A stretch of DNA of 7,075 nucleotides from Bryobacterales bacterium (GTDB lineage: Bacteria; Acidobacteriota; Terriglobia; Bryobacterales; Bryobacteraceae): contig PLRZ01000071.1 in the NCBI GenBank assembly GCA_003164075.1, positions 2,600-9,674 of the forward strand, written 5' to 3'. The translations under genes were made by a program, and so were the position numbers. This document shows, piece by piece, positions 5,886-7,075 of this stretch. A model generated the notes under the pieces. That model was not told the origin of the DNA, did no database searches, and saw only the letters and a list, made by a program, of their open reading frames with translations. Position 1 is the first letter of the stretch; every line of letters begins with the position of its first letter.

Positions 5886-6854
5886 ATGGAAGAACATATT
5901 TCCCCAGTCCGGCGCAGGACCTTCGTCGGGACGGTTTTCGCGGGTTTAGGCATTACCGGCTTGAACGCCGCGCCGCCCAAGCCCAAAGCGGGGACCGCGC
6001 CGATGCGGACATTCGGCAAGACCGGCGTTAAACTGACCGTGATCGGCCACGCTGGAGCGCGCCTGGCGCTACTGCGCACCAAGGAGCGCGCCCGGGCCCA
6101 GGTGCGGCGCGCGTACGACCTCGGCCTGAACTATTTCGATTGCGCGCACTCCTACTGGGAAGGCCACTCGGAGGAGACTTACGGCGACGTCCTGCCGCCC
6201 TTCCGCAAGAACATTTTCCTCACTACCAAGTGCCTCAAGCGCACGCGGAAAGAGGCCGAAGACGAGCTCCATCTCTCTCTGGCCGCGCTGAAGACCGACT
6301 ACCTCGACCTGTGGCAGATGCACGATATTCAGGAGGAGAGCGACATTCCGCGCATTCTGGGGCCGGGCGGGGCGATGGAGGCATTTGAAGCCGCCAAAAA
6401 GGCGGGCAAAGTCCGTTTCATCGGATTCACCGGCCATCACGACCCCAACGTGCATGTGGCCATGCTGAAGGCTTACGACAAGTGGGATTCCATCCTGATG
6501 CCGCTGCACGCCGCGGACCCGTCGTACTTGAGCTTCGAAAAGATCGCGCTGCCGGCGGCGGTGGAACGCGGCGTGGGCATCCAGGGCATCAAGACTTTCG
6601 GCAACGCGTTCCTGCTGCGCGTGCTGAATGCCGAGGAGTGCCTGAACTATGTTCTGAGTCTGCCCATCTCCTGCACTCCGGTGGGTTGCAGCACCATAGG
6701 CCAACTGGAAGACGATGTGCGGTGGGCCGAACAGTTCAAGCCGCTGACCGCCGAGGAGATGGACGCACTCCGCACGCGCGCCGTGACGGCCGGTCCGGGA
6801 GGGGCGAAAGGCCCGTCGCTGGAATATTGGAAGCGGGTTGTCAGCGGGTCGTAG
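5886..6854 (+). CDS. Aldo/keto reductase with twin-arginine leader
   Basis: 322-residue NAD(P)H-dependent oxidoreductase of the aldo/keto reductase fold, interconverting carbonyls and alcohols. The full catalytic tetrad is visible: D85 and Y90 (FDCAHSYWEG), K115 (LTTKC) and H146 (QMHD), with family-typical spacing. The barrel starts at MRTFGKTGVKLTVIG (about 40) and continues to GCSTIGQLEDDV near 272-283, the usual phosphate-binding region of the cofactor site, then the LTAEEMDAL helix. Residues 1-29 look like a Tat leader (VRRRTFVG at 8-15, short hydrophobic stretch, NA|AP). No C-terminal ferredoxin-like cysteine cluster is present. It has a strong ribosome site 15 nt after the preceding gene, so it is the last gene of a WYL-amidohydrolase-AKR operon. 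Substrate is not readable. An exported AKR is odd because NAD(P)H is cytoplasmic; the cofactor could be carried out with the folded protein. Confidence 0.93.
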   Translation: MEEHISPVRRRTFVGTVFAGLGITGLNAAPPKPKAGTAPMRTFGKTGVKLTVIGHAGARLALLRTKERARAQVRRAYDLGLNYFDCAHSYWEGHSEETYGDVLPPFRKNIFLTTKCLKRTRKEAEDELHLSLAALKTDYLDLWQMHDIQEESDIPRILGPGGAMEAFEAAKKAGKVRFIGFTGHHDPNVHVAMLKAYDKWDSILMPLHAADPSYLSFEKIALPAAVERGVGIQGIKTFGNAFLLRVLNAEECLNYVLSLPISCTPVGCSTIGQLEDDVRWAEQFKPLTAEEMDALRTRAVTAGPGGAKGPSLEYWKRVVSGS

Positions 6855-6880
6855 CCCCTTAGAAAAGTCCGGGTAGCGCC

Positions 6881-6949
6881 GAGACTCCGAACTCCCGATC
6901 TCGCCCGGGATTTCGGGTGGCCTGGGAAAATGGGTCGAGCCGTTTCTTG
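6881..6949 (+). repeat. Terminal-inverted-repeat element, copy 2 (interrupted)
   Basis: Matches the reverse complement of 3751-3819 at about 58 of 69 bases, starting GAGACTCCGAACTCCCGATC and including the conserved GGGAAAATGGGT core (6924-6935). A small hairpin is kept in both copies (GCCCG-CGGGC in copy 1, CCCG-CGGG here). Similarity stops at about 6950, where the 27-bp inverted repeat begins, so the second half is missing or was replaced. It starts 26 nt after the AKR stop and is preceded by GTAGCGC (6873-6879), as copy 1 is preceded by GTAGCGC at 3658. Confidence 0.75.
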
Positions 6950-6952
6950 CCC

Positions 6953-7048
6953 GGTGGGGCAGGCGGTGCTCGCCTGCCCTCTATCCTGCTTAGGCAGCGG
7001 GCTTGTTCAGCGAGGACGGGCGGGCAGGCGAGCACCGCCTGCCCCACC
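6953..7048. repeat. Nested 27-bp inverted repeat (REP/BIME-like)
   Basis: The 27 bases 6953-6979 recur as their exact reverse complement at 7022-7048, around a 42-nt spacer. Each arm is itself a hairpin: GGGCAGGCG and CGCCTGCCC with a 5-nt loop (6957-6979, and again 7022-7044). Two head-to-head hairpin units with a spacer match the layout of bacterial interspersed mosaic elements built from REP sequences. It could fold into two small hairpins or one long one, and may act as a transcript end or DNA-protein site after the AKR operon. No T-run follows. Confidence 0.75.
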
Positions 7049-7075
7049 TCCGGAACTCCTGATGTCGGCCGGGGA
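7048..7075 (+). repeat. Third copy of the repeat-family end, cut by the window edge
   Basis: CTCCGGAACTCCTGATGTCG (7048-7067) is the 19-mer end of the element with one inserted G. It is in direct orientation to the start of copy 2 and abuts the right arm of the 27-bp inverted repeat. The rest of this copy, if present, lies outside the window. Confidence 0.6.

Noticed and set aside
4743..5897. 384-codon open frame on the - strand
   Set aside because: Antisense to nearly the whole amidohydrolase gene; no motif and no ribosome site support it.

Overview
The window is GC-rich bacterial DNA with closely packed genes, all reading on the + strand. Three features suggest an environmental Acidobacteriota of the Solibacter/Bryobacter type: the abundance of short twin-arginine leaders (RREF, RRAF, RRRTF), the carbohydrate-enzyme content, and gene gaps filled with short hairpin repeats. 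This is inference from style, not from a marker gene.

Layout. From 1 to 3650 there is a sugar-hydrolase pair. The first gene is the 3' part of a GH36-type alpha-galactosidase / alpha-N-acetylgalactosaminidase (5' end outside the window). It overlaps the second by an ATGA junction; the second is an exported GH35 beta-galactosidase. From 3651 to 4105 lies a 455-bp non-coding gap holding a small hairpin, a 133-bp element with 19-bp perfect terminal inverted repeats, a decayed copy of one end of that element, a separate ~67-bp hairpin repeat of the 'TTCATCGGTGG' type, and a 9-bp inverted repeat that looks like an operator. From 4106 to 6854 a second probable operon runs: a WYL-domain (YafY/DeoR-like) regulator, a Tat-leader protein of the amidohydrolase_2 fold with altered metal-site motifs, and a Tat-leader aldo/keto reductase with a complete catalytic tetrad. 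From 6855 to the end there is again no gene: a second copy of the element from the first gap (body in opposite orientation), a nested 27-bp inverted repeat of REP/BIME type, and the end of another copy of the element.

How the genes may work together. GH36 and GH35 would remove alpha- and beta-linked terminal galactosyl residues from plant or microbial glycans, apparently from one transcript. The downstream operon could act on sugar lactones or related oxidised products (amidohydrolase plus AKR pairs occur in oxidative sugar pathways), but the repeat-filled gap and separate regulator mean a shared pathway is only a hypothesis. No CRISPR array, RNA gene, transposase or phage gene was seen. The most notable points are the interspersed repeat family with five recognisable ends in 7 kb, the nested palindromes at the right edge, and the exported amidohydrolase-like protein that lacks standard metal ligands.
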